64,000 nucleotides of DNA from contig LSMX01000001.1 in assembly GCA_001641205.1 (NCBI GenBank), forward strand, positions 124,001 to 188,000, written 5' to 3'. The stretch is from Mycoplasma sp. Bg1 (GTDB lineage: Bacteria; Bacillota_I; Bacilli_A; Mycoplasmatales; Hepatoplasmataceae). A program made the translations under genes and the position numbers. Shown here one piece after another: positions 22,362-31,674 of the stretch (positions are counted from its first letter, which is position 1; each line of letters opens with the position of its first letter). The notes beneath the pieces were generated by a model, which had not been told where the DNA came from, made no database searches, and saw only the letters and a list, made by a program, of their open reading frames with translations.

Positions 22362-23213
22362 ATGAATTTATCTTTAACGCCCCAATTTTGATCCATAGTT
22401 GTAACTACAATTTTAACTGTTGTAGTGTCTTTAATTTTATATTTTTCTGTAATTAGTAAACAAGATCCACTAAAAGAGCCCAAAGGAATTATGGTTCTAA
22501 TTGAGGGTTATGTTGTCGGATTTAATAAATTAATGGAATCAATGACTGGCGGAAAATTAAAAGCAGCTTATCCTTATTTTTTCACTTTGCTTAATTTTTT
22601 AATTATTAATGAATTAATAGTGTGGCTTGGTTGGGAATCGCCTGCAACTTCAATTATGTTTACCTTTACTTTGGGAATTATTACTTTTATTGGAATTTAT
22701 GTTGTGGGAATTGGAACAAAAGGATTAATTAATTTTTGTAAACATAAATATATAAATCCAATCGAATTATTTTCTCAATTTTCTCCTTTAATTTCTATTT
22801 CAGTTAGATTATTTGGTGCTACTTTTGCAGGAGCAATTATTGGTGATATTATATTTATTATTGTTCAAGGAATGATGGAAAATGGAGATGCCTTCATTTT
22901 AACTTTTTGACCAGTAATGGGTGGATTTACAAGTTGAGTTTGACAAATAATGGATACGGGTCTTTCACTTATACAAGCTTTTGTTTTTACTGTTTTAACT
23001 GCAGTTTATTGATCAATGGAATGTGGAACTTCATGATCACCAAAAGAAAGAAAAGAACTTGCAAAACAAAAAAAACTTTTACTTGAAAAGCAAAAGTTTA
23101 AAAATGAAAAAACTAAAAAGTTAGTAACTAATTCAAAAACTAACCAATTATTTAAAAACAAAAAAAATCCTAATATAATTAAAAAACCAATTATAGTAGC
23201 AAAAAAACAATAA
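22362..23213 (+). CDS. atpB: F-ATPase subunit a
   Basis: A 283-residue integral membrane subunit of the Fo proton channel. The essential stator arginine is in 'LISISVRLFGATFAG' near residue 150, and the last hydrophobic helix contains 'LIQAFVFTVLTAVYWSM'. The C-terminus continues as a Lys/Asn-rich hydrophilic tail of about 55 residues. The ATG at 22362 has no good ribosome-binding site. First gene of the complete atpBEFHAGDC operon. Confidence 0.92.
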
Positions 23214-23295
23214 TTATATTTAAATTAAAAAACTAATAAAAAATACTTTTTAGATTGTAGAAGAGTAGAAATTAATAATAAATTTAAGGAGAAAA

Positions 23296-23688
23296 ATGAA
23301 AACAAATAAAATTTTAAAATTTATGTCATATTCATCATATTTTTTTGCAGTAGTCTCTTTTGTGGTTTTGGCTTTTGCAGTATTTTACTTTAATATTGAT
23401 GCAGCAAGTTCTAATGGAATAATGGCAGTAGTAGAAGATGATAAAACTGCAAATGCTGAAGCAATTCAAAAAGGAATGGCTTACATGGGAGCTGGATTTG
23501 CTTGTGTTGGATTATTTGGCGCAGGAATTGGACAAGGATATGCTGCTGGTAAAGCATCAGAAGCTGTTGGAAGAAATCCCGAAGCAGAACCTCAAATTAG
23601 AAATATGCTTTTAATTGGAGCAGCAATTGCTGAATCATCTGCTTTGTATTCTCTTGTTATTTCAATTATTCTAATTTTTGTTGCTTAA
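23296..23688 (+). CDS. atpE: F-ATPase subunit c
   Basis: A 130-residue proteolipid forming the rotor ring. The glycine-rich first helix 'GAGFACVGLFGAGIGQGYAA' and the polar loop 'GRNPEAEPQIRN' are typical. The ion-carrying glutamate is in 'GAAIAESSALYSLV' near residue 115. An N-terminal extension of about 55 residues contains a hydrophobic stretch (residues 12-32) that may be a signal or extra helix, as in other mollicute c subunits. The good ribosome-binding site AAGGAG precedes the ATG. Confidence 0.93.
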   Translation: MKTNKILKFMSYSSYFFAVVSFVVLAFAVFYFNIDAASSNGIMAVVEDDKTANAEAIQKGMAYMGAGFACVGLFGAGIGQGYAAGKASEAVGRNPEAEPQIRNMLLIGAAIAESSALYSLVISIILIFVA

Positions 23689-23712
23689 TATTAAGATACT
23701 TAAAGGTTTAAA

Positions 23713-24309
23713 ATGATAGATACATTAATAACAATTATCAATAATAATAATTTTTCTATTGGAGATAGAACTTTTCCTAGTCTTTTAGAAGGGGAAAGTA
23801 ATGATGATCTTCCCACTGTTTTTGAAGGACTTGTTCCTACAGTTGCAATAGTAATTGGAACTGTAATTTCTTTATTAATTGTTTTTTGAATTATTTCTTA
23901 TTTTGTCTATTTTCCAGTAAAAGATATTGTTGAAAAAAGATCAGAAAAAATAAGAAAAGATTTAGTAACAGCAGAAAAATTAAATACAGAAGCTTCAAAA
24001 TCACTTAAAAGAGCTCAAACAGCAATTCGTTCTTCAAAAAATGAAGCAACAGAAATTGTTGCAAAATCTATTGATGAAGCAACGATTGTTAAGGAAGAAA
24101 TTATTACTGATGCAAAATCTAAAGCAGTAACAATGCTAAAACAAGCAAGAGATCAAATAGTTCATGAGCAAAAAGAAGCTGAAGGACAAATTAATGATGA
24201 AATTACTAAAATTGCAATGCTTGCTGCTACAAGAATAATTGAAAAGGAAATAAATCCCAAAACAAATAAAAAACTAATTAATGATTTAATTAGTGAATTA
24301 GGAAAATAA
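23713..24309 (+). CDS. atpF: F-ATPase subunit b
   Basis: A 198-residue peripheral stalk subunit: one membrane helix near residues 38-62 ('GLVPTVAIVIGTVISLLIVF'), then 'YFPVKDIVEKRSEKIRKDL', which is the typical start of the b-subunit cytoplasmic helix. A long charged coiled coil rich in Ala, Glu and Lys runs to the end. The first 35 residues are polar. The stop is one base before atpH. Confidence 0.9.
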
Positions 24310-24310
24310 G

Positions 24311-24850
24311 ATGAATAAATTTGGTTTAACATCATATACAAATGCTATTTTTGGATTAGGAAAAGAAGTAAATAAGTTAGACTTATTTATTGAACTTTCA
24401 AATAATTTATTAGTAGTAATTGAAAAAGAACCATCTTTTATAAAATTTCTTGCAGATAATAATTTAGAATTAAAAGAAAAAAGAGCAACTTTAGAAAAAG
24501 CTTTTAATCAAAAAGAAGCTGATTTATTTGTTAAGTGACTTTTAATTTTAATTACTGATCATGTTGTTAGTGAACTTAAATATATTTTAAAGGAAGTAAT
24601 TATTCTTTATAATAAGGATCAAGGAATTATTGAAGGAGTTATTTGAACAACCACTTCTCTAGAAAGTGCACAAATAAAAAAATTCAATACACTTGTTTCA
24701 AAAAAATTAAACCTAAAAACTAATCTTGTTAATAAAATTGATCAAGAACTTCTTGGTGGTATTAAAATTGAAGTTGGCGATAAAATTTGGGATAACACGA
24801 TTAGTAGAAAACTACAAGATTTAACACACGAATTACTTATGAAAGGATAA
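24311..24850 (+). CDS. atpH: F-ATPase subunit delta
   Basis: A 179-residue stator subunit linking b to F1. The C-terminal signature reads 'LLGGIKIEVGDKIWDNTISR' (the OSCP-delta consensus GG-ik-vgd--id-S---rL). The remainder is helical and poorly conserved, as is usual. It starts one base after atpF and ends two bases before atpA. Internal TGA codons at 24536 and 24643 encode Trp. Confidence 0.9.
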
Positions 24851-24852
24851 AA

Positions 24853-26364
24853 ATGGCTAATATACAAGACATTAGTGCAGTTATAAAAGAAAGAATTACT
24901 TCTTATGATCTTGATGTAAAAGCAACAGAAGAGGGAAAAGTTCTTGCAATTGCCGATGGAATTGCTTCTGTTTCTGGACTTGAAAATACACAATTAGGTG
25001 AATTATTAGTTTTTCCAGAAAATACTTATGGAATGGCTCTTAATTTAGAATCAAATTTTATTGGAGCAATTATTTTTGGAAGTTATTCTCATATTAATGA
25101 AGGAGATAAAGTTCAAAAAACCGGAGAAATTATGGAAATTCCTGTAGGTGATGAACTTATTGGAAGAATTGTTAATTCACTTGGAGAACCAATTGATGGG
25201 AAAGAACCTTTTAAGGAAACGAAAACCAGAAAAACTGAAAAAGTTGCTCCAGGAATTATGACAAGACAATCAGTTTTTGAACCATTAGAAACTGGAATTC
25301 TTGCAATTGATTCAATGCTTCCAATTGGAAAAGGTCAAAGAGAACTAATTATTGGTGACCGTAAAACTGGAAAAACTGCTATTACTATCGATGCCATTTT
25401 AAATCAAAAAGGTAAAAATGTTAAATGTGTGTATGTTTCAATTGGACAAAAAAATTCTACTCTTGCTACAACAACAAGAAAATTAATTGAAAATAATGCA
25501 ATGGATTACACAACCATTGTTTCTGCAAGTGCATCAGATTCTGATGCCATGCAGTATCTTGCTCCCTATTCAGGAATTACAATTGCTGAAGAATGGATGG
25601 AAAATGGGGAGGATGTTTTAATTATTTTTGATGATTTATCAAAACATGCTGTTGCTTATCGTTCACTTTCTCTTTTACTTAGAAGACCACCAGGAAGAGA
25701 AGCCTACCCAGGAGATGTTTTTTATTTACATTCAAAACTTCTTGAACGAAGTGCAAAACTTAACGAAAAACACGGAGGGGGATCAATTACTGCACTTCCA
25801 ATAATTGAAACCCAAGCAGGAGATATTTCTGCTTATATTCCAACTAATGTAATTTCAATTACAGATGGACAAATTTATTTAATGTCTGCTGCTTTTAATG
25901 CAGGGCAAAGACCTGCAATTGATGCTGGATTTTCTGTTTCAAGGGTTGGAACAGATGCACAAACAAAACTATTAAAAAAAGTTTCTGCTTCCTTAAAATT
26001 ACAACTTGCTTCTTATGAAGAGATGAAAGCTTTTTCAGAATTTTCATCAGATTTAGATCCAGAAACAAAATTAATTTTAGAAAACGGACAAAAAATAATG
26101 GAGCTTTTAAAACAGCCTCAATATTCTCCCTACTCTCAATCTACTGAAGCAATCATTCTTTTTGCTGTAAATAAAAAAATAATTGAAAAATTTCCAGTAG
26201 AAAAAACATTTGCTTTTAAAAATGAACTTTTACGAGCAATTAAAAGTAATAAGGAATTTAAAAAAATTATAAAAATTTTTGATCAAAAAAAAGTTTTAGA
26301 AGATAATGTTGCAGAGCAACTTGAAGAACTTCTAAATAACTTCGTAAAACAATTTAATGTTTAA
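24853..26364 (+). CDS. atpA: F-ATPase subunit alpha
   Basis: A 503-residue F1 subunit with the non-catalytic nucleotide site. The P-loop is 'GDRKTGKTAITIDAIL' near residues 170-185, and 'RRPPGREAYPGDVFYLHSKL' and 'SISDGQIYL'-like ('ISITDGQIYLMS') segments are present. 'GAIIFGSYSHINEGDKV' belongs to the N-terminal barrel. Length is exactly typical. The arginine finger region is 'FSVSRVGTDAQ'. Confidence 0.97.
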   Translation: MANIQDISAVIKERITSYDLDVKATEEGKVLAIADGIASVSGLENTQLGELLVFPENTYGMALNLESNFIGAIIFGSYSHINEGDKVQKTGEIMEIPVGDELIGRIVNSLGEPIDGKEPFKETKTRKTEKVAPGIMTRQSVFEPLETGILAIDSMLPIGKGQRELIIGDRKTGKTAITIDAILNQKGKNVKCVYVSIGQKNSTLATTTRKLIENNAMDYTTIVSASASDSDAMQYLAPYSGITIAEEWMENGEDVLIIFDDLSKHAVAYRSLSLLLRRPPGREAYPGDVFYLHSKLLERSAKLNEKHGGGSITALPIIETQAGDISAYIPTNVISITDGQIYLMSAAFNAGQRPAIDAGFSVSRVGTDAQTKLLKKVSASLKLQLASYEEMKAFSEFSSDLDPETKLILENGQKIMELLKQPQYSPYSQSTEAIILFAVNKKIIEKFPVEKTFAFKNELLRAIKSNKEFKKIIKIFDQKKVLEDNVAEQLEELLNNFVKQFNV

Positions 26365-26378
26365 TTAAGTTTAATATT

Positions 26379-27203
26379 ATGGCAACAATAAAACAAATTA
26401 AAGAACAACAAGAAGCTGTAAAAGCTATTCATAAGATAACTAGTGCGATGCAACTAGTTGCTACTGCAAAAAGTCAGAGGGCAATTAGAGAATTAAATAG
26501 TTATCAAGTTTATTTTCAAAAAGTCCAAAATATTGTTTCCAAAATTGTAAAAGAAAATCCTTTAGAAGAAGAATTTAAAGGGATTTATTGAATTATTTTA
26601 ATGAGTGATTTAGGACTTGCAGGAAGTTATAATTCAAAATTAGTAAAAACAATCATCGAAGAAATTAGTCCTTCTGATAAAGTTCTTGTAATTGGACAAA
26701 AAGGAACAATTCTTCATTCTAAAATTCCAAATCATATTGAAATTATGCCCCTAGAAATGTTGCATCAATTTATTGGTTTGGGAGATTTACAGGTTAAAAT
26801 TCAATCTGCATATCATGATGATCATTTAAAAGTTAAAATGCTTTTTACAAAATTTATTAGTCAATTAGAATTTGAACCCACAATTACACAGGTTCTTCCA
26901 ATTGAACCAATCAATTCTTTTATTGAAGAAGAGAAAAAAAGTCTTGTCTTAACAGAATTTGAACCAAGTAGAGAACTTCTTCTTGTAGAAATAGAAGACA
27001 TTTATATTCAATCAGTGGTTCAAGGTTTTTATCGAGAAGCACAAGCTTCAGAAAATACTGCAAGAAGAACTGCAATGGAAAATGCAACTAGAAATGGTGA
27101 AGATATGTTAAGAGATTTAAACATCATTTATAATAGAACAAGACAATCAAAAATTACCCAAGAAATTAGTGAAATTATTGGGGGAGCGGAAGCATTAAAA
27201 TAG
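26379..27203 (+). CDS. atpG: F-ATPase subunit gamma
   Basis: A 274-residue central shaft subunit with terminal coiled coils. The N-terminus reads 'IKEQQEAVKAIHKITSAMQL', and the C-terminus 'ARRTAMENATRNGEDML', followed by 'YNRTRQSKITQEISEIIGG'. Both are diagnostic of gamma. 'MSDLGLAGSYNSKLVK' corresponds to the conserved 'sdrGLcGgyN'. It lies between atpA and atpD with short gaps. Confidence 0.95.
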
Positions 27204-27212
27204 GAGAATAAT

Positions 27213-28601
27213 ATGGGAAAAAATATTGGAAAAGTAGAACAAGTCTTAGGACCAGTTGTAGATGTAAAATTTGATGGAACTAAAATTCCAAATATTTTAA
27301 GTGCACTTAAAGTTGATAATAATGGAAAATTGTTAACTATTGAAGTTGCTTCTGAAATTGGCGATAACATAGTAAGATGTATTGCCATGGGGGCAACAGA
27401 AGGACTTCGAAGAGGACAAGAAGTAACTGATACTGGCGCTCCAATTACAATCCCCGTTGGTGAAGCAACCCTTGGAAGAATTATTAATGTTTTAGGGGAA
27501 CCACAAGATGAAATGGGACCAATAAAATCAGAATTTCATGCTCCAATTCATCGAGAAGCTCCAGCCTATGATGAACAATCATCTTCAATTGAGCTTTTTG
27601 AAACAGGAGTTAAAGTTTTAGATCTTCTTGCCCCTTTTTCCAAAGGATCTAAAGTTGGTCTTTTTGGAGGAGCAGGAGTTGGGAAAACTGTTCTAATTAC
27701 TGAACTTATTAATAATGTTGCTCAAGAACATGGGGGACTTTCAGTTTTTGCTGGAGTTGGAGAAAGAACTAGAGAGGGAAATGATCTTTTCTTTGAAATG
27801 AAAGAATCTGGAGTACTTAAAAAAACTGCCCTTGCCTTTGGACAAATGAATGAATCGCCTGGTGCAAGAATGCGGGTTGGACTTGCTGGTCTTACTCTTG
27901 CAGAATTTTTTAGAGATAAAAAACACCAAGATGTTCTTTTATTTATTGATAATATTTTCCGTTTTTCCCAAGCTGGTTCAGAAGTTTCTGCCCTACTTGG
28001 AAGAATGCCCTCTGCAGTTGGTTATCAACCAACCCTTGCAGTGGAAATGGGAAAACTTCAAGAAAGAATTACCTCTACTAAAAAAGGTTCAATTACTTCT
28101 GTTCAAGCAGTTTATGTTCCTGCAGATGATTTAACTGATCCTGCCCCTGCGACAACCTTTGCCCATCTTGATGCTATGGTTGTGCTTTCAAGAAAAATTG
28201 CTTCTCTTGGACTTTATCCTGCAGTTGATCCTCTTGAATCAAATTCTTCTTTGCTCGATCCATTAATTGTCGGAGAAGAACATTATGAAGTAGCAAACCA
28301 GGTTCTTCAACTTTTGCAAAGATATAAAGAACTTCAAGATATTATTTCTATTTTAGGAATGGATGAACTTTCTGAAGAAGATAAACTTGTTGTGGCAAGA
28401 GCAAGAAAAGCAAGAAACTTTCTTTCCCAACCATTTTTTGTTGCAGAGGTGTATACGGGTAATAAAGGAAAATTTGTAAAATTAGAAGACACCATCAAAG
28501 GTTTTAAGGAAATTATTGATGGAAAATTAGATGATATTAGTGAAGTTGCCTTTATGTTTAAAGGCACAATTGAAGAAGTTAAGCAAAGTATAAAAAAATA
28601 A
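27213..28601 (+). CDS. atpD: F-ATPase subunit beta (catalytic)
   Basis: A 462-residue catalytic subunit. The P-loop is 'GLFGGAGVGKTVLITELI' near residues 149-166; Walker B is in 'DVLLFIDNIFRFSQAGSEVS'; the signature 'PAPATTFAHLDAMVVLSR' is complete. All catalytic residues expected in this region (P-loop Lys and Thr, 'GERTREGND' Glu) are present. The ATG has the ribosome-binding site GGAGAA. Confidence 0.97.
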   Translation: MGKNIGKVEQVLGPVVDVKFDGTKIPNILSALKVDNNGKLLTIEVASEIGDNIVRCIAMGATEGLRRGQEVTDTGAPITIPVGEATLGRIINVLGEPQDEMGPIKSEFHAPIHREAPAYDEQSSSIELFETGVKVLDLLAPFSKGSKVGLFGGAGVGKTVLITELINNVAQEHGGLSVFAGVGERTREGNDLFFEMKESGVLKKTALAFGQMNESPGARMRVGLAGLTLAEFFRDKKHQDVLLFIDNIFRFSQAGSEVSALLGRMPSAVGYQPTLAVEMGKLQERITSTKKGSITSVQAVYVPADDLTDPAPATTFAHLDAMVVLSRKIASLGLYPAVDPLESNSSLLDPLIVGEEHYEVANQVLQLLQRYKELQDIISILGMDELSEEDKLVVARARKARNFLSQPFFVAEVYTGNKGKFVKLEDTIKGFKEIIDGKLDDISEVAFMFKGTIEEVKQSIKK

Positions 28602-28604
28602 ATT

Positions 28605-29003
28605 ATGGCCCATGAATTTAATTTAGAAATCCTCACTCCCACAAAAACCTTTTTTCAAGGAAAGGTTACTTTACTTAATCTTGAAATTATAGAAGGAAGA
28701 ATTGGAATAATGGCAAAACGACAACCATTAGTTTCTGCAATAAAAACTTCTCAATTTTCAATAATTGAAAATGAGCGATTAATTGAAGGAGTTATTATTG
28801 GAGGGATTCTTTATATGGATGGAAAAGAAACAACAATTGTTACTTCAAGAGTAAAATGGTATGAGGATGTAAATGTTTCTTTTAGTAAAAAAAGATTAGC
28901 TTATCATCAAAATATTTTAAAAACTACTAAGTTGAAACCTGCAGAAAAAGCAGATCTAGAAAAGAAAATTAAATACTATAAGCTGCAATTAAAGAAAAAA
29001 TAA
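28605..29003 (+). CDS. atpC: F-ATPase subunit epsilon
   Basis: A 132-residue subunit with the N-terminal beta sandwich 'FNLEILTPTKTFFQGKVTLL' and 'GRIGIMAKRQPLVSAIK', and a C-terminal helical hairpin. It regulates F1 and links the rotor. It starts three bases after atpD, the last structural gene of the operon. Confidence 0.93.
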   Translation: MAHEFNLEILTPTKTFFQGKVTLLNLEIIEGRIGIMAKRQPLVSAIKTSQFSIIENERLIEGVIIGGILYMDGKETTIVTSRVKWYEDVNVSFSKKRLAYHQNILKTTKLKPAEKADLEKKIKYYKLQLKKK

Positions 29004-29004
29004 T

Positions 29005-29229
29005 ATGAATTTTGAAATAATACAATGATCACTTTTGGTAATTGTTTATTTAATTTCTTTTGCAATAGGAATTATTGCAACAAGGGGAATTGATTGAACA
29101 AAAATCCTTTTAAAAGAATATCAAACAAAAGAACAAGGAATTATTCTTTGGGTTATTTTTTCTTTAATTATTGCAGCAGTTCTTGGGACAATGATTAATA
29201 TTATTATCCTAACATTATTCCTATTATAA
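29005..29229 (+). CDS. DUF1146 (YwzB-like) small membrane protein
   Basis: A 74-residue protein with two membrane segments (residues about 5-25 and 45-70). The middle reads 'RGIDWTKILLKEYQTKEQG', which fits the DUF1146 pattern of an invariant Arg-Trp region followed by a second helix. In Bacillus a DUF1146 gene (ywzB) follows atpC, the same position as here. Function unknown. It is only one base after atpC and overlaps no other gene; TGA at 29026 and 29095 encode Trp. Confidence 0.75.
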
Positions 29230-29236
29230 TTAAAAT

Positions 29237-31639
29237 ATGAGAAAAGAAGTAAATCAGCATCTTGCAACAATTCGTAATTTTAAAATTTTAAGAGCAGCGG
29301 AAGAAGTTGCTATTTTAGTATTAGCTAAAGTTGAAGAATTAAAGAAGGAAAAAGTTTCTGAAAAACAACTTAAGGCCATAACAGCTAATTTAAAAAAACA
29401 ATTTGTTGAAGGAAAAAAATTAGATGATCTTCTTGTGGAAGCTTTTGCAAGTGCTCATTATGCAATTGAACTTACTTATGGAATTACCCTTTATAAAGTT
29501 CAAATTATGGGGGGATATGCCCTTCATAAGGGCGATGTTGCTGAAATGAAAACTGGAGAGGGTAAAACCCTAACTGCAATTTTACCCACTTATCTAAATG
29601 CTCTTTCTGGAAAAGGTGTTCATGTAATTACTGTAAATGAATATCTTTCATCAAGAGATGCTCTTAATGTTGGAAGGGTTTTTTCCAAATTAGGAATATC
29701 TGTTGGTGATGTTACAAAGGACCAAAAACCAGAGGAAAAAAGACTCGCTTATCATAAAGACATTACTTATATTACTAATTCAGAAGTAGGATTTGATTAT
29801 TTAAAAGACTATATGGTTCAATATCCTACTTCAAAAGTTCAAAGAAGAATTTTTAATTATGCAATTATTGATGAAGTTGATTCAATTTTAATTGATGAAG
29901 CAAGAACCCCTTTAATTATTGCTGGAGGGGAAAAAATTGATGAAGGTGAATATGAACAGGCTGATGATTTTGTTCAAACATTAATTTTAGATCGTGATTT
30001 TGAAATTGATATGGAAACAAAACAAGCTTATCTTACCTATGATGGAGCAAGAAAAGCAGAATCTTATTATCATTTTGTAAATCTTTATTCTTATGAAAAT
30101 TCAAAAATTGTTCATCGAATTCATAATTCACTGCAAGCAAATAATATTTTTCATTTTGATGTTGATTACACGGTAAAAGATGATAAAGTAATTCTAATTG
30201 ATATTTTTACCGGAAGACTACTTGAAGGAAGAACTTTTTCTGAAGGCCTCCATCAAGCAATTGAAGCAAAAGAAAAAACAACAATTAATCCAGAAAATAA
30301 AACTTTTGCAGCAATTACTTATCAAAATCTTTTTCGGATGTATGATAAACTGGCTGGAATGTCTGGAACTGCTTTTTCTGAAGAGGAAGAATTATTAAAT
30401 ATTTATAACATGCGGGTAATAGAAATTCCCACTAATATGCCCATGATAAGAGAAGATAAACCTGATTTAATTTTTTCTACGATGGATGCTAAATTTAGAG
30501 CAGTAGTTGAAAAAATTAAAGCAATTCATTCAATAGGACAACCAATTCTTGTGGGAACAAAATCTGTTTCTGATTCCCAAAAACTCTCTGATATGCTTCT
30601 TAAAGATGGGATTACTCATGAAGTTTTAAATGCAAAAAATCATGCAAGAGAAGCTGATATCATTATGAATTCAGGTCAAAAAAATGCAATTACCATTTCA
30701 ACAAATATGGCTGGACGGGGAACTGATATTCAACTTGGGGAAGGGGTTGTTGCTCTTGGCGGTCTTTTTGTAATTGGAACAGAAAGACATGAATCACAAA
30801 GAATTGATAACCAACTTCGAGGAAGATCTGGAAGACAAGGTGATCCAGGAATTTCACAATTTCTTGTTTCACTCGATGATGAAATTATGATTAGAACTGG
30901 AATGAAACGGGTCCAGAAATTTATGAAGTCACTTGACACTACTCCAATTGAATCAAAAATGGTTCAAAGATCACTTACAATAGCTCAAAAAAGAATTGAA
31001 GGAATTAACTTTGATGCAAGAAAATCTATTGTAGAATATGATGATGTTTTGAACCGGCAAAGATTAATTTGTTATAAACAACGTGATTTTATTTTATATA
31101 CACATGAAATGATGCCTATTTTTGAAACGGTTTTAAAAGCTTTTGTTAAAAATAAAATTATTTCAGAAGAAGCATTTACAAATTCACTTTTTGATTCAGT
31201 TAAATTAATTGATCATTTAAATGAAGAGTTTCAACTAGAAGAAAAAGATAAAATTTCTTCTACTGAAATTAACAATATTACTGCTCAAGATTATCTTTAT
31301 GATGGACTTTATAAATATTTTATTAATAAATATCAAGAAGCAGATCAAAAAAAAGTAGAAGCATATATTAAAAGGCTTATGTTGGGTATTCTCGATTATC
31401 ATTGACAAAATCATTTAGATTTAGTTCAAAAATTAAAATCAGGAATTCGTTATCGTCAATATGCACAAAAAAATCCTGTACAAGCATATGTTTTTGAAGC
31501 TGATAAACTCTTTACTACTTTTAGAAGGGAAATTATTGATCAAACAATAATGCTTGTCTTAAATACAAATACAAAAAAACCAACTGAAGAATTATTTGTT
31601 TCAAAACTAAGAAAGACTAATGATTTAGTGGTTAATTAA
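29237..31639 (+). CDS. secA: Protein translocase ATPase SecA
   Basis: An 800-residue motor of the Sec pathway. Walker A is in 'MKTGEGKTLTAILPTYL' near residues 103-119; the DEAD-type Walker B is 'IIDEVDSILIDEARTPLII'. The helicase motif VI region reads 'RIDNQLRGRSGRQGDPG', and 'NMAGRGTDIQLGEGV' is complete. The protein lacks a C-terminal zinc-binding tail, as is common in mollicutes. It follows the DUF1146 gene after seven bases, so it may be expressed with the ATPase operon. Confidence 0.96.
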
Positions 31640-31662
31640 AAATTAGAAAGGTTACATATAGG

Positions 31663-31668
31663 TATAAT
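31663..31668 (+). promoter_or_regulatory. -10 box (TATAAT) for APC permease, probably leaderless
   Basis: An exact TATAAT, preceded by GG, ends 6 bases before the ATG at 31675. The secA stop is only 23 bases upstream of it. No Shine-Dalgarno sequence lies between the -10 box and the ATG. Confidence 0.55.
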
Positions 31669-31674
31669 AGTAAT

